A stretch of DNA of 64,000 nt, taken from contig NZ_AVPT01000008.1 of NCBI RefSeq assembly GCF_000768335.1, forward strand, positions 1 through 64,000, in the 5' to 3' direction. The notes under the pieces are model-generated. The model was not told the origin of the DNA and did no database searches. It worked only from the letters and a program-made list of their open reading frames with translations. Of this stretch, positions 34,990 through 48,605 are shown in pieces (position 1 is the first letter of the stretch; each line of letters starts with the position of its first letter). Position numbers and translations under genes: made by a program. This DNA is from Lysobacter arseniciresistens ZS79. Lineage in GTDB: Bacteria > Pseudomonadota > Gammaproteobacteria > Xanthomonadales > Xanthomonadaceae.

Positions 34990-35886
34990 CTAGACATGGA
35001 AGGTCTCTGTGGTGCAGGCGAACCGTTCTACCTGCAGGGTGGCATGCGCGATACCGAACTGCTCATCGAGCGCAGCGGCCAACGTCCCTCGCACCTGGTC
35101 GACATCGTCTGTCGCACTGGCAAGGACGATATGAGCGGTAAGAATCGGCTCTTTGGATGCCAAGGCCCATGCATGCACGTCATGGATGGCCTCGACGCTT
35201 GGATGGCTGAGCATCATTGCCCGCACCGCTTCGAGATCCAGCCCGTCAGGGACACCCTGCATCAGCACCTGCCCGGCCGCGCGCAGGAGCGTCCAGGTGC
35301 GCGGCAACACCCATAGTCCGATCAGCACCGCGATGATGGGATCGGCGATGTAGAAGCCGGTGAACTGGATGATCAGCGCGCCGATGATCACTCCGACCGA
35401 ACCGAGCATGTCGGCCCAGACTTCCAGGTAGGCGCCCTTGACGTTGAGGCTCTCGCCGCTCCCGGCTTTTAGCAAGCGCATGGCAATCAGGTTGATCACC
35501 AATCCCAGTGCCGCAATCACCAGCATCCCGGTCGAGGCTACTGACGGGGGCTCGCTGAAGCGGCCGACCGCCTCCCAGAGGATGTAGCCGGCAACAAGGA
35601 ACAGCATGCCTCCATTGACGAGCGCGCCGATCGCTTCCATGCGCGCATAACCGTAGGTGCGTTTGGCATCAGGTGGTCGCCGGCTCAGGCGCACGGCGAC
35701 CAACGAGATCGTCAAAGCGATCACGTCGGTCGCCATGTGCGCCGCATCCGACAGCAGTGCCAGGCTGTTGGTCAGAAGGCCGCCGATGACCTCGGCGACC
35801 AGGAAGGTGGCGGTAAGGCCGAGTGCCCACCACAAGGGCTTCTCGTGCTTGACCTCGCCACCGCCATGATCGTGTCCGGCGCTCAT
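34990..35886 (-). CDS. czcD: Cation diffusion facilitator (CzcD/ZntA-type Zn/Co/Cd exporter)
   Basis: A 298-residue CDF transporter that exports divalent cations in exchange for protons. A His-rich N-terminus (GHDHGGGEVKHEK) is followed by six helices. The two metal-site pairs appear as SLALLSDAAHMATDV (TM2, HxxxD) and YLEVWADMLGSVGV (TM5; Glu instead of His in xxxxD). The cytosolic C-terminal domain contains HDVHAWALASKEPILTAHI. The ATG at 35886 overlaps the TGA stop of the preceding gene (TGATG); a GTG three bases earlier is possible. It is downstream of a second, shorter CDF-like gene. Confidence 0.9.
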   Translation of the reverse strand: MSAGHDHGGGEVKHEKPLWWALGLTATFLVAEVIGGLLTNSLALLSDAAHMATDVIALTISLVAVRLSRRPPDAKRTYGYARMEAIGALVNGGMLFLVAGYILWEAVGRFSEPPSVASTGMLVIAALGLVINLIAMRLLKAGSGESLNVKGAYLEVWADMLGSVGVIIGALIIQFTGFYIADPIIAVLIGLWVLPRTWTLLRAAGQVLMQGVPDGLDLEAVRAMMLSHPSVEAIHDVHAWALASKEPILTAHIVLASATDDVDQVRGTLAAALDEQFGIAHATLQVERFACTTETFHV

Positions 35887-36506
35887 CACGCATCTTCCCG
35901 CTTGTAGCTACGCCACGCCGAGCGCAGCACCCGCCACGCCGAGCGCAGGAACATCACCAGCAACGCCGCGGCGATGAGCAGATCAGGCCAGCCAGCGTCG
36001 AACAGCCAGACGCCCACGGCTGCCAGCAGAACCGCGAAGCCTTCGAACACATCGTTGCGCGAACACTCCCATGCCGAGGCCATGTTCACATCTCCATGGC
36101 GATACGGAGTCAACAACCATAGGCAGATGCCATTGAACGCTAGGTTGAGCAGCGCGGCGATGCCGATGGCTTCGAAGATCGGCACCTCCGGATGCGCGAG
36201 ACGCCAGCCGACTTGGACCGCCACCGCCATTGCGGCCCCAAGGATGAGCAATCCCTTGAGCAGCGCGACTTTGGCCTTGGCCCGTGTGCTGGCGCCGATC
36301 ACAGCGATGCTCAACAGGTAGGTGAGTGCATCGCCCAGGTTGTCGAGGCTGCCCGATAGCAGCGACGACGATCCGCTGTAGATGGCCGCCGAAAGCATCA
36401 TCACGAACGTGGCGATGTTGATCTCCAGCACGATCATCAGCACCCGCCGCTGCCGCGCCTCCATGGCGCGGATATCGACAGTGCCGCTGCAGCATGAATC
36501 GCCCAT
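35886..36506 (-). CDS. Short CDF-like cation transporter (no C-terminal domain)
   Basis: A 206-residue membrane protein with a Cys-rich start (MGDSCCSGTVD) and CDF-type helices: SLLSGSLDNLGDALTYL for the TM2 site (Asp replacing His) and SAWECSRNDVFEGFAVLL for TM5. It lacks the cytosolic domain of classical CDF proteins. Its closest relative in the window is the gene at 39069-39701, which has the same build, including the cysteine start. Such short forms are common in lead/cadmium clusters. It overlaps the full CDF gene by one base and probably works with it; whether it transports alone is unknown. Confidence 0.78.
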   Translation of the reverse strand: MGDSCCSGTVDIRAMEARQRRVLMIVLEINIATFVMMLSAAIYSGSSSLLSGSLDNLGDALTYLLSIAVIGASTRAKAKVALLKGLLILGAAMAVAVQVGWRLAHPEVPIFEAIGIAALLNLAFNGICLWLLTPYRHGDVNMASAWECSRNDVFEGFAVLLAAVGVWLFDAGWPDLLIAAALLVMFLRSAWRVLRSAWRSYKREDA

Positions 36507-36564
36507 GGGTCAGCCCTCCAGGACTTTCTGACTAGACTCGGTGTCGCGGTGCCAAGGTGAAGGG

Positions 36565-38508
36565 TTAGCGCTCTGCCGCGGCGGCAGTTCGGCGGTTGTA
36601 GATCAACCCGGCTATCAGGAGGAGCAGCGCGGCCGCTTGCGCAAGAACCACCTGCAGCGACGGATGCACACCAAGCCAGTCGATCCTCGGGAAAGAGATC
36701 GGCGCCACACTCAGCCATCCGGCCTCCTGCAATGCGGCTACGCCCTTGCCGGTCAGTACGACCGCGAGGATCGCCATCAGCAATGAACTCCAGAAGAAGA
36801 ACCGCCCGATCGGCAGCTTCCGCGAGAACTGCAACATGGTCACCGCGACGACCACAAGAATCACTACACCCACGGCAAAGCCGGCCAGAATCATGCTGTT
36901 GTCGCCACCGCCGTGCCACATCGCCGAGTAGAACAGGATTGTCTCGAAGACTTCCCGGTACACCGCGACGAAGCTCAGGACCAGCAGGAACCAGGCCGAC
37001 TTGCCGGACAATACGCGCGACAGCTTCTGCTGTAGATATTGCTGCCAGAGACCGGCATAGCTCTTTTGATGCAGCCAAAGCCCCACGCTCACCAAAACAA
37101 CTGCGGCGAACAGTGCCGAGAATCCCTCGACGACCTCACGTTGTGCACCGCTGATGCTGACCACGTACGTGGCCAGAGCCCAGGTTCCGGCGCCAGCCAG
37201 CAAGGCACCCACCCAGCCGGCGTGGACGTAGGGCAGCACGTCTGGTCGTTCCGCCTTGCGCAGGAACGCCACGATTGCGATCACGATCAGCAACGCCTCC
37301 AGGCCTTCGCGTACGAGGATCGTCAAGGCGCCCACGAAACCGGCCCAGCCGGCATTGTCGGCTGTGCTCGACAGTACCGTTTCCGCCTTGTCGAGCAGCG
37401 AGGCGGCCGTGACTGCACGTTGCTTCACTTCTTCAAGTCCGGCTTGTTGGTCGATGCTGGCACGCAGACTCAGCATGCTCTGCTCGATGTCACGCATGAG
37501 GTCCGGCGCCCGGGTCGCCAGTTGCGGTTCGACGGGCTCAAAACCATCCAGATACGCCGACAGCGCAGCCGACTTGGCGGCCGTTTGGTCGCCTCGGCCG
37601 TACGCCGCCACGGCATTCGCGAGGCGAGTGTGCGCGAGCGACAACTGCGAGCCCGTGGCCGGCACGGAAGCCGCAGGGTGGCGCCGCAGAAAGGCGGTGA
37701 TCGCACGCGCCTGTTGCTCACCCACTTCATTCGCCAGCGTTGCGGGCGTGATCTGCACCAGTTCTTGCAGCGTGGCAAGCGGGTTTTCGGCGCCTTTCGG
37801 TGGTTCGGACGTCTCCTCGGCCGCGTACGCGAACTGCCCTACATGGAAGGCGAGCGCCCAGCGATCCTGATCGGACAGATGCGCGTAGCTGGTCATCGCC
37901 GTGCCTTCCAGGCCCTGCGTGATGACCTGATAAAGCCCGAACAGACTGCGTTCTCGCGCACGCGCCTCATCGGTGAAATCGATCGGCGGCGGTTCCATTC
38001 CAGCGGCGGCCGGACCATCGCCCGCGCCGGCCACTCCGTGGCACGCCGTGCACATCTGCTGATACAGCGCGGCCCCGCGATCCACGTCCGGCGGCTGCGA
38101 GGGCGCGAGCGGGACGGGATACGCCGCAACGAGAGCCGTTGCCAAGGAGCGCGCCTGACGGGCGACCTCGTCAGGCGGAGCATGGGCTTCGACCAGTCCG
38201 GTCAACTGCGCAGCGTCCTCGCGTAGCTCGGGTTTTTGGGCATTCGCAGGTAGCGCCGCGATCTTCTCGCTGGCCGTGGCGGAAAATTCCTGCATCTCCG
38301 CGTATTCGGCAGGGCTGATCACCTTGCCACCCTGCACGGCGCTTGCGTAATCGACGGCGATGTAATCGAGCAGGCGCCAGACCACGGCCGCCTCCTGTCC
38401 GGGCGACTGCGCATAAGCGACTGGTACGGAAGCAAGCACCAAAAGGGTGGCGAGGAGCCACTGCAAATGCGCGCCGCTTCGGAGTGCATGAAACTGCTTC
38501 TTCATCAT
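36565..38508 (-). CDS. pbrT: PbrT/FTR1-type metal permease with cytochrome c domain
   Basis: A 647-residue protein with a signal peptide ([13 protein letters not shown]), then a soluble periplasmic part with a single heme motif CTACHG, then an FTR1-type permease. The two REXXE-class iron-binding motifs appear as [10 protein letters not shown] and [11 protein letters not shown]. PbrT of the pbr cluster is a proposed lead uptake protein, and FTR1 proteins move oxidised iron. Context (lspA, PbrR-type regulator, CDF exporters) favours the pbr role. Its ATG overlaps nothing upstream, but its 5' end overlaps the lspA stop by four bases, so the genes are coupled. Confidence 0.85.
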   Translation of the reverse strand: MMKKQFHALRSGAHLQWLLATLLVLASVPVAYAQSPGQEAAVVWRLLDYIAVDYASAVQGGKVISPAEYAEMQEFSATASEKIAALPANAQKPELREDAAQLTGLVEAHAPPDEVARQARSLATALVAAYPVPLAPSQPPDVDRGAALYQQMCTACHGVAGAGDGPAAAGMEPPPIDFTDEARARERSLFGLYQVITQGLEGTAMTSYAHLSDQDRWALAFHVGQFAYAAEETSEPPKGAENPLATLQELVQITPATLANEVGEQQARAITAFLRRHPAASVPATGSQLSLAHTRLANAVAAYGRGDQTAAKSAALSAYLDGFEPVEPQLATRAPDLMRDIEQSMLSLRASIDQQAGLEEVKQRAVTAASLLDKAETVLSSTADNAGWAGFVGALTILVREGLEALLIVIAIVAFLRKAERPDVLPYVHAGWVGALLAGAGTWALATYVVSISGAQREVVEGFSALFAAVVLVSVGLWLHQKSYAGLWQQYLQQKLSRVLSGKSAWFLLVLSFVAVYREVFETILFYSAMWHGGGDNSMILAGFAVGVVILVVVAVTMLQFSRKLPIGRFFFWSSLLMAILAVVLTGKGVAALQEAGWLSVAPISFPRIDWLGVHPSLQVVLAQAAALLLLIAGLIYNRRTAAAAER

Positions 38509-39056
38509 CGGATGTGAGTCTCAGAACTACGGCTCTGTGCAGCGCGATGGTGTTGATCACGCGGCGAGGCGAGCAACCCGACGAGGAACATGCCGCTCGC
38601 GCCGGCGACGATAGCCATATCGCTCAGATTGAACACCGGCCAATAATGGTCGCGCCAGTACCACTGGATGAAGTCGACCACATGGCCTCGCAGCAAGCGA
38701 TCGATGACGTTGCTTAGTGCGCCTCCGATCACCAAGGCGTAAGGAAGTGCAGTTTTCCAGTCGTCTGTTGGCGTCTTGCTCAACCAATAGCCGAGCAACC
38801 CCGTGATGCACAATGCCAAACTGACGAGTAGAGGTTGTTGCCAGCCGCCTGCATCACTGAGAAGGCTGAAAGCTGCACCGGTGTTGTAGCTGCGATACCA
38901 GTTCCACCAGCCCTCGACGACAGGGACAGCTGTGAACTCGGGGAGCGAAGTCAATACCCAGGATTTGCTCAGCTGGTCCGCCACGATCACGAGGAGTGAT
39001 GCGAGCAGCCAAGCAAGTGCTTTTGGATTGGGATTGCGGAGCAGTGTCTTCTTCAT
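38505..39056 (-). CDS. lspA: Signal peptidase II, resistance-cluster paralogue (PbrC-like)
   Basis: A 183-residue LspA with all expected motifs: first-helix [24 protein letters not shown], catalytic [19 protein letters not shown] and FNLSDMAI with the second catalytic Asp. It has four membrane helices. Chromosomal lspA normally sits beside ileS, so this copy is the accessory version found in lead-resistance clusters (pbrC), where it supports lipoprotein-like proteins or phosphate release for lead sequestration. It overlaps pbrT by four bases and follows the cation-transporter gene by 12. Confidence 0.92.
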   Translation of the reverse strand: MKKTLLRNPNPKALAWLLASLLVIVADQLSKSWVLTSLPEFTAVPVVEGWWNWYRSYNTGAAFSLLSDAGGWQQPLLVSLALCITGLLGYWLSKTPTDDWKTALPYALVIGGALSNVIDRLLRGHVVDFIQWYWRDHYWPVFNLSDMAIVAGASGMFLVGLLASPRDQHHRAAQSRSSETHIR

Positions 39057-39068
39057 CAGGTGTGAGCC

Positions 39069-39701
39069 TTATGGCCCGGCCGTATCAGACCCGTGTGCTT
39101 TGCGCTTGGCCTGACGAGCTTCCGACAGGATTTCAAATGCCTCGCGGATCACGTACAGGCCGATCAACGTGCCAATGATCAGGTCCGGATAGCGCGTGTT
39201 CGTGACTGCGACCAGGACGCCGGAGAGGACGACGCCGACGTTGGCCACCACATCGGCACGGGTGAAGATCCAGCTTGCGCGCAAATGCACACCGCCAGAA
39301 CGTAGCGGACTCAACATGCGCAATACGGTCATGTTGACCACCAAGGACAGCAGCGCCACGCCGATCATCCAACCGCTCGCCGGCTCACTGCCGAAGATCG
39401 CCCGACGTCCAACCTCCACCAGCACGCCCAGTCCCAGCAGCAACAGCACGCCGCCACTGCCATAGGCGGCGTTGGCCTTGAACCTCGCGCTGCGTCCGAT
39501 CGCAATGAGGCCAATGGCGTAGGCGCTGGCGTCCGACAGCATGTCCAACGCGTCGGCTAGCAATCCAGTCGACTGGGCCATCCATCCGGCGATTCCGCCG
39601 ATCAACGCCATCGCGGCATTGAGGGCCAATGCAATCCAGAGAACACGCCGCTGTTTCGGGTTCTCGGCTTCGGGATGGCAGCCACAGTCACTCATGTTCA
39701 T
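39069..39701 (-). CDS. CDF-like cation transporter, first gene of the pbr-type operon
   Basis: A 210-residue membrane protein starting MNMSDCGCHPEAENPKQR with a CxC pair. The CDF helices contain STGLLADALDMLSDASAYAI (Asp-rich TM2 site) and SWIFTRADVVANVGVVL (TM5). No C-terminal cytosolic domain. Starts at 39701 and 39695 are both possible; the longer reading to 39746 would begin inside the promoter spacer and is rejected. The MerR-type operator lies just upstream, so lead, zinc or cadmium should induce this gene with lspA and pbrT behind it. Confidence 0.8.
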   Translation of the reverse strand: MNMSDCGCHPEAENPKQRRVLWIALALNAAMALIGGIAGWMAQSTGLLADALDMLSDASAYAIGLIAIGRSARFKANAAYGSGGVLLLLGLGVLVEVGRRAIFGSEPASGWMIGVALLSLVVNMTVLRMLSPLRSGGVHLRASWIFTRADVVANVGVVLSGVLVAVTNTRYPDLIIGTLIGLYVIREAFEILSEARQAKRKAHGSDTAGP

Positions 39702-39749
39702 TCTCGGTTGATTGACCGCAGCGATTTGCGGCCAAGGGGGCAACATCGC

Positions 39750-39780
39750 ATGCTAAAGCCTGTAGCCACTACAGGGTCAA
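39750..39780 (-). promoter_or_regulatory. PbrR/CadR-type promoter-operator
   Basis: On the minus strand TTGACC (39775-39780), a 19-base spacer and TAGCAT (39750-39755). The spacer and -35 edge hold a perfect 7-base inverted repeat CCTGTAG/CTACAGG (39759-39765 and 39769-39775). This is the textbook layout of a MerR-family promoter. It drives the cation-transporter-lspA-pbrT operon; the regulator gene starts four bases beyond on the other strand. Confidence 0.88.
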
Positions 39781-39783
39781 GCC

Positions 39784-40188
39784 ATGAAGATCGGGGAGGC
39801 CGCCGCCGCGAGTGGTTGTCATCTGGAAACTGTGCGTTATTACGAGCGGATCGGGCTGCTGCCCGCGCCCCCGCGCACGTCCGGTGGCTACCGCGACTAC
39901 CGGCCGGCGGATGTCGACCGGTTGCGGTTCGTCAGTCGCGGTCGCGACTTGGGCTTCTCGCTCCCGGAAATCCGCAGTCTGCTGCGTCTGGCCGAGAATG
40001 AAGCGCTGTCCTGCCAAGAGGTCGACCAGCTGGCGCGGGGTCATCTGAAAGACATTCGGACCCGGCTCGATGACCTGCAGCGGATGGCATCGGAACTGGA
40101 GCGCGTGATCCACAGCTGCGACGGAGGAGAATGCGGTCAATGCACCATCTTGGAGACGTTGCGCCATGCCCCTGCCAGCCATCCCTGA
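39784..40188 (+). CDS. MerR-family Pb/Cd/Zn regulator (PbrR/CadR-like)
   Basis: A 134-residue MerR-family regulator: helix-turn-helix IGEAAAASGCHLETVRYYER, coiled coil, and metal loop. Cys77, Cys112 and the pair Cys117/Cys120 match the three-cysteine divalent sites of CadR (77, 112, 119) and PbrR (78, 113, 122). Lead, cadmium or zinc are therefore the likely inducers; the sequence alone does not say which. It is divergent from the operon it should control. Confidence 0.87.
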   Translation: MKIGEAAAASGCHLETVRYYERIGLLPAPPRTSGGYRDYRPADVDRLRFVSRGRDLGFSLPEIRSLLRLAENEALSCQEVDQLARGHLKDIRTRLDDLQRMASELERVIHSCDGGECGQCTILETLRHAPASHP

Positions 40189-40304
40189 TCTGGGTAACCG
40201 GTGTTCGAACACAACCCCTCCAGCACGATCATCGACCCGTGTGATTGCCGCGCCCGTTCCAGGGCGCGGCAATGATCCACCGCTGCACATGAGACGATAG
40301 GGGT

Positions 40305-44786
<4,482 letters not shown>

Positions 44787-44790
<4 letters not shown>

Positions 44791-46067
44791 GGTGAAACTC
44801 CTTGTTCGGGTTTGGACTCGGCGCCGGCGACGAACGCCTGGCCGGTGAGTCGCTGGATTTCGATCAGGGCGCGCTGGGCATCCAGCGCGGCCTCCAGTTG
44901 TTGTTTGCGCGCGGCGGTGCGCTCGGCCTGCAAGGTCGCCCATTCCAGGTAGCTCGCCGCGCCGGCGCGATAAGCCTGCCGCGTGGCGGCTTCGGCTTTG
45001 TCCAGCCGAGGCAACACGTCGTCCTGCAGGCGCTCGACCTCGACCTCGGCGACGCGGTAGCGGCCGTGGGCCTCGGCCAGCGTCGAGTACAGCGACAGGC
45101 CCTTGGCCTCGCGCTCGATTTCCAGCCCGGCAAGCTCAGCTCGCGCGGAGCGGATGCCCGGCTGGGCCCGGCTCGCGCTGCCCAGCGGGATCGAGACGCT
45201 GCCGATCAGCCCGAAGTCGTCGCTGCCTTGCAGCCGGCGCACGCCGAGCTGCCAGTCCAAGTCGGGCGTGGCTTGGCTGCGGGCGAGTTGCAAACGGGCC
45301 TCGCGGATCCGCGCCTCGCCGACGAACTGCGCCAGTTCCGGCGTTCGCGCCAGCCAGTCGGCCAGCACCGCGAAGTCGGCGACGATGGGCAACGCCAAGG
45401 GGTCGCCGCCGGCCACCTCAAACGTGGGGGCACGTTCGCCCCATAGTGCCGCGAGGTGCTGGCGTGCGGCCGTCTCTCGCTGCTGTGCTCGCGCCCGGTC
45501 GAGTTCAGCCCGGGCCAACGCCGCTTGCGCCGTCAGCACCACCGATTCGGGCGAGGCACCGGCCTGCAGTCGCTTGCGGGCTTCAGCGACGGTGCGTTGG
45601 CGCTGCTCAATATCGAGTTGCGCGATCGCGCTTTGCCGCTGCGCTGCGACGATCGCCAGGTACCGACGCGCCACCTCGGCCAGCAGGTCCAGCCGCTGCG
45701 CCTCACGTTCGACGGCCAGCGCGTCGATCCGGCTTTGCGCCAAGGTACGACGCGCATCCAGCTTGCCGCCACGCTCCAGCACCGACGCCAGGCTCAAGGT
45801 CAGCTCGGCACGTTGCAGGCCGTTGGCCTCACCGGTGCCGAAGGCGTTCTCGATGCTGGCGCCGGCGACCAGCGCCGGGCGCAGCGAGGCGCGGTCCAGT
45901 TCGGCCTCCAGCACATCACGGCGGGTCCCGAACAGGCGCAGGTTGGGATGGGAGTTGGCGACGCGCTGAAAGGCGTCGTCCAGAGTCAAAGGGTCGGCGG
46001 CGTGCGTGGGAAAGGCCACGGCACACACGACGACGAGCACGGCCAAGGCCGCGAGTCGCAAACGCAT
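44787..46067 (-). CDS. czcC: Outer-membrane efflux channel CzcC (TolC family)
   Basis: A 426-residue outer-membrane factor. The signal peptide ends at THAAD; two OEP repeats follow (LTLDDAFQRVANSHPNLRLF and, in the second half, REARLQLARSQATPDLDWQ). It is coupled to czcB by a four-base overlap. It is quite distinct in sequence from CusC at 17502, so the two pumps were acquired as separate modules and not by local duplication. Confidence 0.9.
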
Positions 46068-46123
46068 GGGGATTGCTCCGGTTATTCGAGATGACAGGTG
46101 CCGGCGTCATGCCGGCGGCGCGG

Positions 46124-46516
46124 TCACACGAAAATCGGAGGCTTAAACGGTGAAGTCAGGCGGGCCTGCAGCGGGATTGGCGTCTTCGCGATCGCCAGAC
46201 GGCCGTTCAGCGGCATGACGGGGAGCGGTTTCAGCACGGGCAGCAGAGCCGCGGTCGCACCGCAGCAGTGCGAAAAATGCAACAGCACATGCAGCGTCCT
46301 CGCCCCGTCCTCGTCTTGCTCGTCACCCGCGTCCAGCTCCGTGTCTAGGTCGTCGGCATGCTGGCCATGGGCATGGGTGCCGGTCGGGTCGTGCGCGAGC
46401 TCATGCATCTCGCCGGCGGCCGCCATCACCGGCTGCAGCACCAGCCCCAGCGCAAACAGCCCCAGCGCGAGAACGCGCAGGAACGGCAACAAGCGGCGGA
46501 GGCGCAAACGGGTCAT
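46124..46516 (-). CDS. Small exported His-rich protein ahead of czcCBA (CzcI-like)
   Basis: A 130-residue exported protein (signal ALGLFALGLVLQPVMAAA) with His-rich motifs MHELAHDPTGTHAHGQHADD, an acidic stretch, then HVLLHFSHCCG. It occupies the position of czcI, a small periplasmic regulator-type protein placed before czcCBA, and resembles the exported protein that precedes cusCBA at 18869. Sequence similarity to CzcI proper cannot be judged by eye; the name rests on position and composition. Confidence 0.7.
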   Translation of the reverse strand: MTRLRLRRLLPFLRVLALGLFALGLVLQPVMAAAGEMHELAHDPTGTHAHGQHADDLDTELDAGDEQDEDGARTLHVLLHFSHCCGATAALLPVLKPLPVMPLNGRLAIAKTPIPLQARLTSPFKPPIFV

Positions 46517-46546
46517 GGTCGCGCAGGGTACCTGTGGACGACGGCG

Positions 46547-46870
46547 TTACACAATTTCATTGTGGCGTAGCGAAACGGCCACCGTTTCGGGATTGTTGTG
46601 CACGAATGCCAGTCTCAAGCCGAAGATGCTCGCAATACGCGTCAAGGTCTCGACGGTGGGGTTGCCGGCCCCGCTTTCCACACGCTTGAGGGTGAGCAGA
46701 CTCACTCCGCGGTGTTTTGCGAACTGTTCCTGAGTCAGGCCGCTGATCTGGCGCATGCGCTTTACCGCTACGCCGACCTCCAGTGTTCCCGCTGCGATGT
46801 CGGCGTCGAATCGATCACGCATGGCACATACCGAAGCCGGGTCACGAGCTTTGCGTGGGGCGCGAGCCAT
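46547..46870 (-). CDS. XRE-family helix-turn-helix regulator
   Basis: A 107-residue DNA-binding protein. A HipB/HigA-like XRE domain covers about residues 35-90: VKRMRQISGLTQEQFAKHRG, then VSLLTLKRVESGAGNPTVET. A short basic region precedes it. No toxin gene is adjacent on either side, so it is an orphan or a chromosomal-type regulator. Two similar inverted repeats upstream of its start could be its own operators. It lies at the junction between the metal genes and the recombinase end of the island, and might control excision or the neighbouring unknown genes. Confidence 0.8.
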   Translation of the reverse strand: MARAPRKARDPASVCAMRDRFDADIAAGTLEVGVAVKRMRQISGLTQEQFAKHRGVSLLTLKRVESGAGNPTVETLTRIASIFGLRLAFVHNNPETVAVSLRHNEIV

Positions 46871-46910
46871 CGTCTTCTCCTAGGATGTGCTGATGGTGCA
46901 AAGGAGTTAT

Positions 46911-46964
46911 TGGTACACCAGACTAGGCCATTAGCCTAAATTAGGCTGATTATTAGTACACTAA
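46911..46964 (-). promoter_or_regulatory. Operator cluster upstream of the XRE gene
   Basis: Two related inverted repeats, TGGT-AC-ACCA (46911-46920) and TTAGT-AC-ACTAA (46953-46964), lie 42 bases apart within a longer direct repeat (TTATT[G/A]GTACAC[C/T]A). Between them a third perfect repeat AGCCTAA-A-TTAGGCT occupies 46933-46947. The set starts 41 bases ahead of the XRE start codon, in AT-rich DNA, and looks like an autoregulatory operator. Confidence 0.6.
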
Positions 46965-46970
46965 AGTGGC

Positions 46971-47864
46971 TAGTATGAGGCAGCGCGCGATCGCGGCTGG
47001 GTAGGGACACTGAGCGGCTGCACCCTTCCTGCCGACCAGGAGCCGTCCTGCAGCTGATGGCGGTCAACCACATCTGGCACAAGGTTTTTGGCATGCTCCC
47101 GCGTGCTAGCGCCGAGCGGCGACGACGTGCTTGATCCAGTCGTCGCACGCCGGAATTAGACAGGTCGACACATGGACGGACGCTTATACAGCGCTTCGAA
47201 GGCAGACAGCTCACATGCCGGCGGGTGCTCGCTCGGCGCTGCGTTAGCTACCGTACCGCGCTCGCGTAACGTGGTGGCAAGCGGCCTCTTTCAACTCACG
47301 TTCGAAGCGTGTTGACGCGCTTCCGGCCGAGGTGATAAATATCCATTTGCGGGCTTCACGGTATTACGGCCTGCCTCACGGGCGAGTGTGCCCGCACATG
47401 CAATACACAATCGCCATCCGCGTCGCTATTGCAGATACGTTTCAACACGTTGGAACAATGATCGCCCATCCACGGGGCGGGCGAAATCAGATGGGCTCCC
47501 GTTGCCCGCAATGTGCGCGCTGAGTATCAACGCACGTACATCTACCCAAGAACCGTACCGCGATAAGCCCGTCCTCGCGACGATCGGCTCGCCGGCATTC
47601 GACCTCGTTTGATCGGCTAACCGCGGCTATCGCGGGCCCAATGACCTGTGTTCGCGCGCGAACATCAGCCGGCAACCGTCTGCCGCAGTACGACCTATGA
47701 GCTAGTGGCTAGGTCGGTATTCACCCTACCCGCCCCCGGTAACTCCGTGACCCACACGTGCGCGCAGTGTGGGCAGTAATCGTACGCGCGCAACAAATCC
47801 CATCCACCCGTGGACACCGGAACCATTGCCCGGAACGGTCCACCACGATTGTGAGTACTAGAAA
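46971..47864. other. Gene-free stretch of about 0.9 kb
   Basis: No frame here is convincing as a gene. Open frames of 60-90 codons exist on both strands but their composition is not protein-like and none has a ribosome site. The one exception worth noting is a minus-strand frame ending at 47695: its last 43 residues (from an ATG at 47826) contain YDYCPHCAHVWVTELPG, a zinc-ribbon-like half-site. The stretch separates the XRE gene from the unknown gene pair and may hold their promoters. Confidence 0.5.
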
Positions 47865-48605
47865 ATGGACACGGATATACGCCTGAGCACAACTGGTCTC
47901 GATGATGGTGGAAGATCGACGGTGGCCGCCAAGTCGCTATTGCAGCACACCGTAGACGCACGCACGGTCGCCCTGCTCGTGTCGGCGACCACCCCCACGA
48001 TCCTCGCCTCCACCTATCTCGAGCTGAGGCGCGACGGCACGTATTTGGTGATTGCAAATACTGAGTCGACCGAAAATATCAAAAATGCGCTGGCGGCAAC
48101 GGCACGTCTCGTGGCAGCCGTCGAGGCGTGTGCCGCCAATCCGACCCGTGAGATGGAAACGGCGCTAGAGGGCGCCGAGCGTGCGTTCCAGCCAACGGAA
48201 CTGCGCAGTCTGACGAATGCACTGGTCGACGTCAGCGGCGCGCACCGCCGCGTGATCGATATAGATATCGATGGCGTCCCCATCCAACACATCGTTGCCC
48301 ATCGCAGTCAAACCACCGCCTATAGCGCGGGAGCGAAAGCTGTGGAGACAGCGGCTGCAAAAGCGGCAACGAGAAATGCTGTCACCGTCACCCGACTGCA
48401 ATCTCAACGTGATGTCCAGTTCGTCGATGGCAGTGCCGCGCTCATGACATCTGGGCCGTCGACAGACGCGATTACTCCGGGGCAGCGCGTGCTGGTCCAG
48501 CATCGAGCGACCAGAAATTTTGTCCTGATGGGCCCATTGCTCCCCAATGACGGCGGTGGAAGGACCGAGATCGGCCACCACGTCACAACCCGGGCAACTA
48601 AATGA
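47865..48605 (+). CDS. Unknown protein, first of a linked pair
   Basis: A 246-residue soluble protein of unknown family, no signal peptide or membrane helix. The N-terminal two thirds are mixed alpha/beta (SLLQHTVDARTVALLVSATT, an Ala-rich helix NIKNALAATARLVAAVEACA). After an Ala-rich segment the last 70 residues look like a small beta domain (VTRLQSQRDVQFVDGSAAL, GQRVLVQHRATRNFVLMGP). The next gene has a similar end domain, so the two may be distant paralogues. The stop overlaps the next start by four bases. Being beside the large recombinase gene and convergent with it, a role in recombination or DNA binding is possible but unsupported by any motif. Confidence 0.6.
   Translation: MDTDIRLSTTGLDDGGRSTVAAKSLLQHTVDARTVALLVSATTPTILASTYLELRRDGTYLVIANTESTENIKNALAATARLVAAVEACAANPTREMETALEGAERAFQPTELRSLTNALVDVSGAHRRVIDIDIDGVPIQHIVAHRSQTTAYSAGAKAVETAAAKAATRNAVTVTRLQSQRDVQFVDGSAALMTSGPSTDAITPGQRVLVQHRATRNFVLMGPLLPNDGGGRTEIGHHVTTRATK

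Noticed and set aside
46971-47864. tRNA, CRISPR array or toxin gene in the gene-free stretch
   Set aside because: No cloverleaf pattern, no regularly spaced repeats, and no toxin-like frame beside the XRE gene.
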